Source: Pseudomonadota bacterium (lineage in GTDB: Bacteria; Desulfobacterota; Desulfarculia; Desulfarculales; JAHJDS01). From it: a DNA stretch of 12,249 nucleotides. Below the pieces are notes generated by a model. The model ran no database searches. It was not told the origin of the DNA and worked only from the letters and a program-made list of their open reading frames with translations. Made by a program: the position numbers and the translations under genes. This document shows, one piece after another, positions 1-5,834 of this stretch (position 1 is the first letter of the stretch; the number at the start of each line of letters is the position of its first letter). The stretch lies in the NCBI GenBank assembly GCA_018812395.1, contig JAHJDS010000327.1, positions 1 through 12,249 of the forward strand, in the 5' to 3' direction.

Positions 1-33
1 ACTTACAAAAACCAAGCTTTTTTTAAGTCCGTG

Positions 34-62
34 GTTGCAAAAGTCAGGACGACTTTTGCAAC
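34..62. repeat. Perfect 12-bp inverted repeat, 5-nt spacer
   Basis: GTTGCAAAAGTC at 34-45 and its exact reverse complement GACTTTTGCAAC at 51-62 flank the spacer AGGAC. No T-run follows on either strand, so it is not a normal intrinsic terminator. It sits about 80 bp upstream of the PAC2 gene. It could be an operator, a palindromic dispersed repeat or the remnant of a mobile-element end; the sequence alone does not decide. The rest of 1-141 holds no recognisable gene. Confidence 0.75.
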
Positions 63-141
63 GCTCTCGTAGCCCTCCGCGGCCCGGCCGCAGGCGGTCC
101 TCCGGTGAGGGCGGGAGGCGGCAAAAGAGGTTAATCAGGCC

Positions 142-1020
142 ATGACCGATCCTTCCGGCTTCGAATTCAACGAACAACCGCGGGCCAGGGAGCCGGTGCT
201 GGTGGCCGGCTTCAGCGGCTGGCCCGACGCCGGCGAGGTTTCGTCCAATACCCTCCGCTACCTGACCAGCGGCCTGTCGGCCAAGGCCGTGGCCCGGCTT
301 TCGGTGGACCCGTTCCACGACTACGCCGCCCAGCGGCCCACCGGCTTGATCCGCCAGGGGCGTTTGCGGGGCCTGGAGCTGCCGCGGATCACCCTCCATT
401 TCGCCGACCAAACCGGCGGACCGGACCTGCTGCTGCTGGCCGGACCGGAGCCGCACCATAACTGGGGCGGGTTGGCCGCGGCCCTGCTCGAGGTCTGCGA
501 CCGCTTCGGGGTGACGCTGATCGTCACCGTGGGCGGCACCTATGACGCCGTGCCCCACACCGTCGAGCCCCCGGTCTCAGGCGTGGCCAATCTGCCGGGG
601 GTCATCGACCGGTTCCAGGACCGGGTCGCCTTCCTGGACGAGTATCGGGGGCCGATCAGTTTTCACAGCTTTCTGTCCCGCCGGGCCGCGGCCCGGGGCC
701 TGGGTTGCCTGGGACTGTGGGGCCACGCCCCGTCCTACATCCAGACCGGCAATCTGGCCGTGGTCGAAAGGCTGGTCCGGACCGTGGCCGACATCCTCGA
801 GATCAGGATCGACCGCACCGGCCTGCGGCAGTCATCGGCCGAGCTGTTGCGTCACGTCGATGACCTCATGGCCGAAAACCCCAAGCTAAAGACCTACGTC
901 CGGGAGTTGGAAAAGGACTACTCCGAGCGGATCGGCCGCCTGGACGAGGCCGACCGCAAGGTCATCTCCATCACGCCCTTCCTGAAAAGGAACGACGATC
1001 CGTCCGGCCCGCGGGCCTGA
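142..1020 (+). CDS. PAC2 family protein (proteasome-assembly-chaperone-like fold)
   Basis: This 292-aa cytosolic protein matches the PAC2 family, a widespread bacterial and archaeal family related by fold to eukaryotic proteasome assembly chaperone 2; its bacterial function is not established. Visible family signatures are an N-terminal GFSGWPDAG motif (residues 23-31), the central LLLLAGPEPHHNW strand-loop (96-108), GGTYDAVPHT (131-140) and GHAPSYIQTGN (194-204). The C-terminal part (about 230-275) is charged and helical, as in other members with an acidic tail. The start is ATG 142 with a modest purine-rich AGAGG at 126-130, which is rather distant. The gene appears monocistronic: a GC-rich hairpin overlaps its stop codon and the next gene has its own promoter. 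There is no contextual link to the aromatic cluster. Family assignment is fairly sure; role is unknown. Confidence 0.85.
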   Translation: MTDPSGFEFNEQPRAREPVLVAGFSGWPDAGEVSSNTLRYLTSGLSAKAVARLSVDPFHDYAAQRPTGLIRQGRLRGLELPRITLHFADQTGGPDLLLLAGPEPHHNWGGLAAALLEVCDRFGVTLIVTVGGTYDAVPHTVEPPVSGVANLPGVIDRFQDRVAFLDEYRGPISFHSFLSRRAAARGLGCLGLWGHAPSYIQTGNLAVVERLVRTVADILEIRIDRTGLRQSSAELLRHVDDLMAENPKLKTYVRELEKDYSERIGRLDEADRKVISITPFLKRNDDPSGPRA

Positions 1021-1044
1021 GAGGCCGCGGCCGGCGGGGTTTTT
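1004..1044 (+). terminator. Probable intrinsic terminator of the PAC2 gene
   Basis: An imperfect GC-rich stem of about 12 pairs is formed by 1004-1017 and 1023-1034, with two single-base bulges and a short loop over the TGA stop. After a few G/C residues it is followed by TTTTT at 1040-1044 and further T-rich sequence to 1067. The overlap with the stop codon and the offset of the T-run make it less certain than the terminator at 2608. Confidence 0.45.
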
Positions 1045-1125
1045 GTCTCGTTTTTCGGTTTTTTACACTAAACCCGGCCGGGACGTCCGGTTGACACGAA
1101 CCCCGGGGCGCGGACAGCCTGCCGT

Positions 1126-1183
1126 TTTTTTTACATTTTGCCCTACTTTTTTATTGACTCCCATGGAAAGACTTTGCTAGAAA
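1126..1183 (+). promoter_or_regulatory. Sigma70 promoter of the porin-like gene with AT-rich upstream tract
   Basis: TTGACT at 1154-1159 is separated by 18 bp from TAGAAA at 1178-1183. The latter is preceded by TGC (1175-1177), an extended -10. Directly upstream, 1126-1153 contains runs of T (including eight in a row), unusual in this GC-rich DNA and resembling an UP element. Transcription would start near 1190, leaving a leader of about 155 nt before the porin ATG. The strong elements fit the high expression expected for a major outer-membrane protein. Confidence 0.55.
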
Positions 1184-1254
1184 TAACAGATCGGAGTCCC
1201 TGCGCCTCGGTGCCGGTGCAGGCCGGGGGGGAGGGGTTCCGCACAGGGAAGGGT

Positions 1255-1316
1255 CGACCCGGGACAAACGTCGAAGTTGGGCACTTCCTGACGGGAGTGA
1301 AGCACGGCCCGGGTCG
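1255..1316 (+). promoter_or_regulatory. Structured 5' leader of the porin-like gene
   Basis: CGACCCGGG (1255-1263) is the exact reverse complement of CCCGGGTCG (1308-1316). Between them GAAGT (1273-1277) pairs with ACTTC (1283-1287) around a 5-nt loop, and GTC (1270-1272) can extend this with GAC (1290-1292). The mRNA leader can therefore fold into a closed domain ending about 18 nt before the Shine-Dalgarno. By analogy with stable leaders of other outer-membrane protein mRNAs it may protect the transcript; no known riboswitch class is recognised. Confidence 0.4.
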
Positions 1317-1346
1317 GAAATTCTTTAGCACTATGGAGGAACGAGA

Positions 1347-2579
1347 ATGAGAAAACTGTTTGTTCTGCTGCTGGCGGTCGTCTTGGCCGTGGCCTTCGCC
1401 GTCCCGGCGATGGCCTATCAGGTCAAGGTCGGCGCCCGCGTAGACACCGACATCGCCTACGCCTGGCGGTCGGGTAACTCGTACGGCGCCAACGACAGCC
1501 GTATGCCGGACCTGACCACCTTCTACCTGGCGATGCCGGTCACCAACTACCTTCGTGTCGACTGGATGAGCAACGACAAGTCCACCGGCGCCAGGATCGA
1601 GTTCGGCATCCAAGCCGGCCCGGCCCACGGCGGCGGGGCGGTCGGCCTGCGGTACATGTACGGCTGGTACAAGTTCGGCCGCTGCCAACTGGTCATTGGT
1701 CACACTGACAACCTGCTGGCCTCGCTGGCCTACGCCCCCTACCAGTGGCTGGGCCTGGGCGCCCTCGGCCTGTTCACCGGTGCGAACGGCCCGGTGGCCC
1801 CGGTGGTTCTGTTCATCGGTATGGGTAAGCAGTACTCGGGCCGTTTCGCCCAGATCGCCCTGTACTACGACGTCGGTCCCTGGACCTTCATGGTCGCCAT
1901 CGGCCAGGCCCCGACCACCAACGCCGGCAACCCGGTGAACGTCGCGAACGTGGCCAACACCATGTTTCCGCGCCTGGACCTGGTGGTCAAGTACAAGGGC
2001 AAGTACGTCGGTCTCGCCCCCGGCTTCTCGATCTACGCGAGCGAGCGTGAGGCCATCCAGGGCGGCAACCTTGCTGACGACCGGATCCTCAGCTACCTGC
2101 TGGTCCTGCCGTTCCGGGTCTCCTTCGGAGCCTTCCGGATCGTGGGCGAGATCTCCTACGGCATGAACTGGGTCGCGGCCAACTACTTCCCGGGCCAGAC
2201 GGTGTGGAACCGCGCCGTTTACTGGGGCGGCAACAACGATCCCAGCCGGATCAAGGTCGAAAGCAGCTACGTGTTCGCCGCGTGTCTGGGCCTGTCCTAC
2301 ACCATGGGCCGGACCAGCTTCCACCTGGGTGGCGGCTGGGTCAAGTACTCGAACGCCTCGAACGACCAGCCCGGCACCTGGCGTCACGGCCAGAACGTGG
2401 CCTATGCGTTCAACTTCGCGGTCCGTTACCGCGTCAACAAGCACTTCGTCATCGCGCCGGAGGTCTCCTACTGGTACTACGGTTGGAACCCGACGCTCGA
2501 CGTTGGTGCCGGCAACGCCATGTTCGCCGACTTGGGTGCCGTCTGGCTGGCGGGTATCTCCTTCCAGATCCGCTTCTAA
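1347..2579 (+). CDS. Outer-membrane beta-barrel protein, porin-like
   Basis: The 410-aa precursor begins with a clear Sec signal peptide: RK at residues 2-3, a hydrophobic core of L/V/A from 4 to 19, and an AMA cleavage site giving a mature protein from Tyr24. The mature part is rich in alternating aromatic/hydrophobic and polar residues (GARVDTDIAYAW, YMYGWYKFG, YAFNFAVRYRV), typical of amphipathic beta strands. It ends in FQIRF, with the C-terminal Phe recognised by the BAM machinery. These features support a beta-barrel in the outer membrane of a Gram-negative cell; the exact porin family and solute are not recognised. Start ATG 1347 has a strong GGAGGA at 1335-1340. The gene uses more T-ending Gly/Arg codons (GGT, CGT) than its neighbours, consistent with high expression. 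It has its own promoter and terminator, so a link to the aromatic cluster is only positional. Confidence 0.75.
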   Translation: MRKLFVLLLAVVLAVAFAVPAMAYQVKVGARVDTDIAYAWRSGNSYGANDSRMPDLTTFYLAMPVTNYLRVDWMSNDKSTGARIEFGIQAGPAHGGGAVGLRYMYGWYKFGRCQLVIGHTDNLLASLAYAPYQWLGLGALGLFTGANGPVAPVVLFIGMGKQYSGRFAQIALYYDVGPWTFMVAIGQAPTTNAGNPVNVANVANTMFPRLDLVVKYKGKYVGLAPGFSIYASEREAIQGGNLADDRILSYLLVLPFRVSFGAFRIVGEISYGMNWVAANYFPGQTVWNRAVYWGGNNDPSRIKVESSYVFAACLGLSYTMGRTSFHLGGGWVKYSNASNDQPGTWRHGQNVAYAFNFAVRYRVNKHFVIAPEVSYWYYGWNPTLDVGAGNAMFADLGAVWLAGISFQIRF

Positions 2580-2607
2580 GCCAAAGCGACCCGAAAAACT
2601 GCACCGT

Positions 2608-2641
2608 AACCGGGGGGCCGACAGGCCCCCCGGTTTTTTTT
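2608..2641 (+). terminator. Strong rho-independent terminator after the porin-like gene
   Basis: AACCGGGGGGCC (2608-2619) and GGCCCCCCGGTT (2624-2635) form a perfect 12-bp stem with loop GACA, running directly into eight T's (2634-2641). It lies 29 bp after the porin stop and 16 bp before the end of the convergent lysR gene. On the minus strand the T-run is absent, so it should work mainly for the porin transcript. Confidence 0.93.
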
Positions 2642-2656
2642 GGGAAATAATCCGGG

Positions 2657-3550
2657 TCAGGGGGACAGACCGGGGACCTCGGACAGCATGTCCAGGAACA
2701 CCCGGGCCGGGCGGGACAGCTCGTGGCCGACGAGGACGGCGGTGTAGATGTCCAGCGACAGGACCTCGTCGGCCAATCCGACCTCGGCCAGGCGGCCGGC
2801 CGCCAAATCCCCGGCCACGGCCGAGCGGGTCATGATCGACACCCCGACCCCGCCGGCCACCTGCTCCTTGATCACGTCGGCGTTGGAGGTCTCGAAGACG
2901 AGGCGCGGCATCACCCGGTGGCGGCGGAACATCTCGCCCACCACCCGGCGGGTGCCCGAGCCCTTCTCCCGCATGATGAACGGCTCCTCGGCCAGTCGCT
3001 TGACCGTCACCGCCCGGGCCCCGGCCAGCGGATGATCGGGGGCGACGATCATCACCACGTCCTCCCGCTTCAGAAAGCCGAACTTGACCCTCCGGACTCG
3101 GCCCGGATAGGCCACCACCGCCACCTCGACGCCCAGGGTGAGCAGGTCGCGGGCCATCTCGAGCGAACTCCCCTCCTGGAGGACGATGTTCACCTGGGGA
3201 AAGGCCGCCTGGAAGCGGGCCAGCAGGGGGGGCATGATGTTCTGGGCGTAGGTCCGGGACGCCCCCAGCTTGAGGGTGCCCCTCTTGACCAGGCGCATCT
3301 CGTTCATCACCCGCTCGGCCTCGTCGCGGAGCCTGAAGATCTTGCGGGCGTGGACCAGGAGGACCTGGCCGGCCTCGGTCAGGACCACCTTTTTCCCCAG
3401 GCGGGCGAAGAGCTTGACGCCCAGGTTCTCTTCCAGCTGTCTGATCTGGGCGCTGACCGCGGGCTGGGTGATGTTGAGGCGGGCGGCGGCCAGGGAGAAA
3501 TTCTTGGCCTCGCCGGCCTCGTAGAAGATCTGGAGGCGGTTGAGGTTCAT
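2657..3550 (-). CDS. LysR-family transcriptional regulator, divergent from the aromatic cluster
   Basis: This 297-aa protein has full LysR architecture. An N-terminal winged helix-turn-helix (about residues 1-60) carries the family core FSLAAARLNITQPAVSAQI (18-36) and the wing segment around KLFARLGKKVVLTEAG. A linker helix (about 60-88) follows, then a periplasmic-binding-protein-like effector domain from about 92, beginning GTLKLGASRTYAQNIMPPLL. It should bind DNA as a dimer or tetramer and sense a small molecule. Its gene is divergent from the ppsA cluster, with 325 bp between start codons, and a perfect palindrome lies in that gap over the ppsA promoter. Control of the aromatic genes, probably by activation, is therefore the best inference. 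The effector cannot be read from sequence; an aromatic substrate or intermediate is plausible. No Shine-Dalgarno precedes the ATG. Confidence 0.92.
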   Translation of the reverse strand: MNLNRLQIFYEAGEAKNFSLAAARLNITQPAVSAQIRQLEENLGVKLFARLGKKVVLTEAGQVLLVHARKIFRLRDEAERVMNEMRLVKRGTLKLGASRTYAQNIMPPLLARFQAAFPQVNIVLQEGSSLEMARDLLTLGVEVAVVAYPGRVRRVKFGFLKREDVVMIVAPDHPLAGARAVTVKRLAEEPFIMREKGSGTRRVVGEMFRRHRVMPRLVFETSNADVIKEQVAGGVGVSIMTRSAVAGDLAAGRLAEVGLADEVLSLDIYTAVLVGHELSRPARVFLDMLSEVPGLSP

Positions 3551-3556
3551 GGCTTA

Positions 3557-3585
3557 TTATTAGGGATGGTTGTTTACCGAGTCAA
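3557..3585 (-). promoter_or_regulatory. lysR promoter predicting a leaderless mRNA
   Basis: Read on the minus strand, TTGACT (3585-3580) is followed after exactly 17 bp by TAATAA (3562-3557). The seventh base after the -10 is the A of the lysR ATG (3550). Transcription would therefore begin at or next to the start codon. This agrees with the lack of any Shine-Dalgarno sequence in front of the gene. Confidence 0.55.
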
Positions 3586-3616
3586 GCCAGAAGGGATTAC
3601 ACATTGCCACTTTACT

Positions 3617-3635
3617 GTATTTATTCATTAAATAC
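3617..3635. promoter_or_regulatory. Candidate LysR operator, perfect palindrome GTATTTA-N5-TAAATAC
   Basis: The 7-bp arms are exact reverse complements around TTCAT. The outer bases give the AT-rich dyad with T and A about 11 bp apart that is usual for LysR-type sites (T-N11-A). It overlaps the poor -35 region of the TATAAT promoter at 3644-3649 and lies 32 bp upstream of the lysR -35, so one bound regulator could affect both genes. Confidence 0.6.
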
Positions 3636-3649
3636 GACACCTATATAAT
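3621..3649 (+). promoter_or_regulatory. Promoter of the ppsA operon with consensus -10 and weak -35
   Basis: TATAAT at 3644-3649 is a perfect -10, but the 17-bp-spaced -35 position (3621-3626, TTATTC) matches poorly and is covered by the palindrome at 3617-3635. This is the usual arrangement of an activator-dependent promoter. Transcription would start near 3656 and give a leader of about 220 nt. A second weaker candidate, TTGACC (3682-3687) with 17 bp to CACAAT (3705-3710), could act as a tandem promoter. Confidence 0.55.
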
Positions 3650-3662
3650 CTCAGCTTATACC

Positions 3663-3677
3663 AATAATAAAATTATT
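3663..3677. repeat. AT-rich inverted repeat AATAAT-N3-ATTATT
   Basis: The 6-bp arms (3663-3668 and 3672-3677) flank AAA, just downstream of the predicted operon start site. It may be a secondary regulator site or only reflect local AT-richness, which is conspicuous here (3590-3680) against the GC-rich surroundings. Confidence 0.3.
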
Positions 3678-3701
3678 TGCCTTGACCGCCCGCGGACCAC
3701 A

Positions 3702-3736
3702 TGGCACAATTGTATCGTATCGCTCAGGCTGTGCCA
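3702..3736 (+). other. Leader hairpin, 7-bp stem
   Basis: TGGCACA (3702-3708) and TGTGCCA (3730-3736) are exact reverse complements with a 21-nt loop. The hairpin lies in the predicted ppsA leader, upstream of the stronger hairpin at 3791. Its role is unknown. Confidence 0.35.
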
Positions 3737-3790
3737 CCTTCCGCCCGGGCCAGAGGGCCGGGGATCCAAGATATCGAGCCGGTTGTTCGC

Positions 3791-3842
3791 GTTTCCGCCC
3801 TGGGGCCGATCTCATCGCCGGCGGCGGAAACCTCGGTTTTTT
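3791..3842 (+). terminator. Terminator-like hairpin in the ppsA leader (possible attenuator)
   Basis: GTTTCCGCC (3791-3799) pairs perfectly with GGCGGAAAC (3823-3831). Inside the loop GGCCGAT (3804-3810) pairs with ATCGCC (3814-3819) with one bulged C, making one long hairpin. CTCGG and then six T's (3837-3842) follow. It ends 33 nt before the ppsA ATG, after the predicted promoter. The T-run is 5 nt from the stem, so termination may be partial. The distal arm can alternatively pair locally (AAAC with GTTT), which could be a switch. Attenuation, or the 3' end of a small RNA of about 190 nt, are both possible. Confidence 0.45.
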
Positions 3843-3875
3843 GCCCGACAGGCATTCTTGAGGGGAAGGGAGATC

Positions 3876-5714
3876 ATGGCCGGTCTTGAGTTTCCAAATC
3901 CGCACGAAGTCGAGCAGATTCCCGGCACCGAAGGCTGGGAGCGAATGTACCCGTACCATTACCAATTCGTCACCGACGATCCGGAACGGGCCGCGTACGA
4001 AGAAAAGATGTTCTGGTTCTATGACGGACTGCACTACCCCGAACCGATGTATCCCTTCGACATCATCTGGGACGAGGCCTGGTTCCTGGCCTTGTCCCAG
4101 TTCAACACCCGGATCTTTTCCGTCCCGCCGGTCTACGGCGTGGACCACCGGATGATCAACGGCTACATCTACATCAGCCCGGTTCCGGTGATGGACCCCG
4201 AGGAAGTGGGCCGGCGCGCCGAGGAGTTCGGCAAGCGGGGCATGTACTACTACCAGAACTGGGACAAGCTCCACGACAACTGGGAAGTCAAGATCAAGGA
4301 CGTCATCGGGCAACTCGACGCCCTCAAGATCCCGACCCTGCCCGAGTTCGAGGACATCTCCGTGATCCACGACGGCGTGGGCAAGTCCAGCGGCTACGAG
4401 CTGCTCAAGGCCTACGACGACCTGATCAACCTGGGCATCCTGTGCTGGCAGTACCACTTCGAGTTTTTGAACCTGGGCTACGCCGCCTACGTCATGTTCC
4501 TGGGCTTCATGCAGGAGCAGTTCCCGGACATCCCGCTCCAGCGGGTGACCCAGATGGTCTCGGGCATCGACGTCATCATGTACCGGCCCGACGAGGAACT
4601 CAAGAAGCTGGCCAAGATCGCCGTGGACCTGAACGTGGACGGCGTGATCAAGTCCAGCCCGGACTTCGAGAAGGTCAAGGCCGTGCTGGAGGGCTCGGCC
4701 GAGGGCCGGCAGTGGCTGGCCGCCCTCGAGGAGTCGCGCTATCCCTGGTTCCACGTCTCGACCGGCACCGGCTGGTACCACCACGACAAATCGTGGAACG
4801 ACGACTTGAACGTGCCCCTGTCCTCGGTCTGCATCTACATCGACAAGGTCCGGGCCGGCGAGAGCATCGACCGGCCCACGGCCGAGGTCATCGCCGAGCG
4901 CGACCGGATCACGGCCGAGTACCGCGAGCTGCTGGCCGACGACGAGGTCCGGGCCGCCTTTGACCAGAATCTGGGCGTGTCCCGGACGGTGTTCCCCTAC
5001 GTCGAGAACCACCTGTTCTACGTCGAGCACTGGTTCCACTCGCTTTTCTGGAACAAGGTCCGCGAGGTGTCGGCGATCATGGTCGAGCACGGCTTCATCA
5101 ATGACGTCGAGGACATCTGGTACCTGTCCCGGGCCGAGGTCAAGGAGGCGTTGTGGGATCTGGTCACGGCCTGGGCCACCCACGTCACGCCTCGGGGCCC
5201 CAAGGTCTGGCCGGCCGAGATCGAGTGGCGCAAGGGCGTTTACGAAAAATTCCGGGAGTGGACCCCGCCGCCGGCGGTGGGCACCGCCCCCGAGGTCATT
5301 CAGGAGCCCTTCACCGTGGTCCTGTGGGGCGTCACCAACGAGTCCATGAACGCCTGGGCCAAGGTCCGGGCCGTGGACGACCCGGACACCATCACCGAGC
5401 TGGAGGGCTTCCCCGGTAGCCCGGGCAAGGCCGCCGGTAAGGCCCGGGTCTGCCGGACCGTGGCCCAGATCGGCGAGCTCCAGGAGGGCGAGATCCTGGT
5501 CGCCCCGACCACGTCGCCGTCCTGGGCGCCGGCCTTCCAGAAGATCAAGGCGGCCGTGACCGACGTCGGCGGCGTGATGTGCCACGCGGCCATCGTCTGC
5601 CGCGAGTACGGCATGCCGGCCGTGGTCGGCACCGGATACGCCACCCAGGTCATCAAGACCGGCATGGACATCGAGGTCGACGGGGCGACCGGCAAGGTCA
5701 GTATCAAACGTTAA
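3876..5714 (+). CDS. ppsA: Phenylphosphate synthase-like catalytic subunit (PEP-utilizing, phospho-His domain)
   Basis: The 612-aa (about 70 kDa) protein matches the large subunit of phenylphosphate synthase, which transfers a phosphoryl group from a histidine to phenol in anaerobic phenol degradation. The N-terminal and middle parts (about 1-500) form the family's own domain, with TEGWERMYPYHY (18-29), HYPEPMYPFD (53-62) and a WQYHFEFLNLGYAAY stretch near residue 190. The C-terminal 105 residues are the swivelling PEP-utilizing mobile domain (FPGSPGKAAGKARV), with VGGVMCHAAIVCREYGMPAVVG containing the phospho-accepting His570. The Thauera aromatica enzyme uses the equivalent histidine, from memory near position 569. 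ATG 3876 is chosen because AGGGGAAGGGAG precedes it and the in-frame upstream sequence contains the promoter. It needs the ATP-binding partner encoded next. The substrate could be phenol, a cresol or catechol. This is not classical PEP synthase, which is a single chain of about 800 aa. Confidence 0.85.
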   Translation: MAGLEFPNPHEVEQIPGTEGWERMYPYHYQFVTDDPERAAYEEKMFWFYDGLHYPEPMYPFDIIWDEAWFLALSQFNTRIFSVPPVYGVDHRMINGYIYISPVPVMDPEEVGRRAEEFGKRGMYYYQNWDKLHDNWEVKIKDVIGQLDALKIPTLPEFEDISVIHDGVGKSSGYELLKAYDDLINLGILCWQYHFEFLNLGYAAYVMFLGFMQEQFPDIPLQRVTQMVSGIDVIMYRPDEELKKLAKIAVDLNVDGVIKSSPDFEKVKAVLEGSAEGRQWLAALEESRYPWFHVSTGTGWYHHDKSWNDDLNVPLSSVCIYIDKVRAGESIDRPTAEVIAERDRITAEYRELLADDEVRAAFDQNLGVSRTVFPYVENHLFYVEHWFHSLFWNKVREVSAIMVEHGFINDVEDIWYLSRAEVKEALWDLVTAWATHVTPRGPKVWPAEIEWRKGVYEKFREWTPPPAVGTAPEVIQEPFTVVLWGVTNESMNAWAKVRAVDDPDTITELEGFPGSPGKAAGKARVCRTVAQIGELQEGEILVAPTTSPSWAPAFQKIKAAVTDVGGVMCHAAIVCREYGMPAVVGTGYATQVIKTGMDIEVDGATGKVSIKR

Positions 5715-5721
5715 GGTAAGA

Positions 5722-5757
5722 CGCGGCCGCCCGCCCGAGTCGCGGCGGGCGGCCGCG
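5722..5757 (+). other. Intercistronic hairpin 1, 14-bp perfect GC stem
   Basis: CGCGGCCGCCCGCC (5722-5735) and GGCGGGCGGCCGCG (5744-5757) pair perfectly around an 8-nt loop, starting 8 bp after the ppsA stop. No T-run follows, so it is not a standard terminator. A smaller stem GGGAC/GTCCC (5757-5761, 5767-5771) abuts it. It could protect the 3' end of the ppsA message and set different levels for the two subunits. Confidence 0.6.
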
Positions 5758-5790
5758 GGACGCCGTGTCCCGCCGGTGATGGGTCAAAAA

Positions 5791-5816
5791 GGCCGTCCGG
5801 GAGGGTGCGGACGGCC
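5791..5816 (+). other. Intercistronic hairpin 2, 9-bp stem with purine loop
   Basis: GGCCGTCCG (5791-5799) and CGGACGGCC (5808-5816) form a perfect stem. The loop GGAGGGTG displays a Shine-Dalgarno-like GGAGGG. It ends 18 nt before the ppsB ATG (5835), whose own upstream purine run (GGGGGA, 5823-5828) is only moderate. A role in translation of ppsB or in mRNA stability is possible. Confidence 0.5.
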
Positions 5817-5834
5817 CGGGGCGGGGGACCGTAG

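Noticed and set aside
1091..1096. TTGACA as -35 of the porin promoter
   Set aside because: No acceptable -10 lies 16-18 bp downstream; the spaced position is GC-rich.
1138..1350. 70-codon ORF ending on the porin start (possible leader peptide)
   Set aside because: Its start lies upstream of the predicted promoter and there is no Shine-Dalgarno. The overlap ATGA with the porin start is the only attractive feature.
3702..3717. Possible sigma54 promoter starting TGGCAC
   Set aside because: The required GC about 10 bp after the GG is absent.
3570..3875. 102-codon N-terminal extension of the ppsA reading frame
   Set aside because: It contains the palindrome, the TATAAT promoter and AT-rich DNA. 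ATG 3876 has a strong purine-rich Shine-Dalgarno and gives the 612-aa length expected for the family.
3651..5585. 644-codon open frame on the minus strand
   Set aside because: It is antisense to ppsA, a GC-rich shadow frame with low-complexity composition and no recognisable domain. Similar long antisense frames at 1143-2444, 8733-10442 and 10310-12244 are rejected for the same reason.
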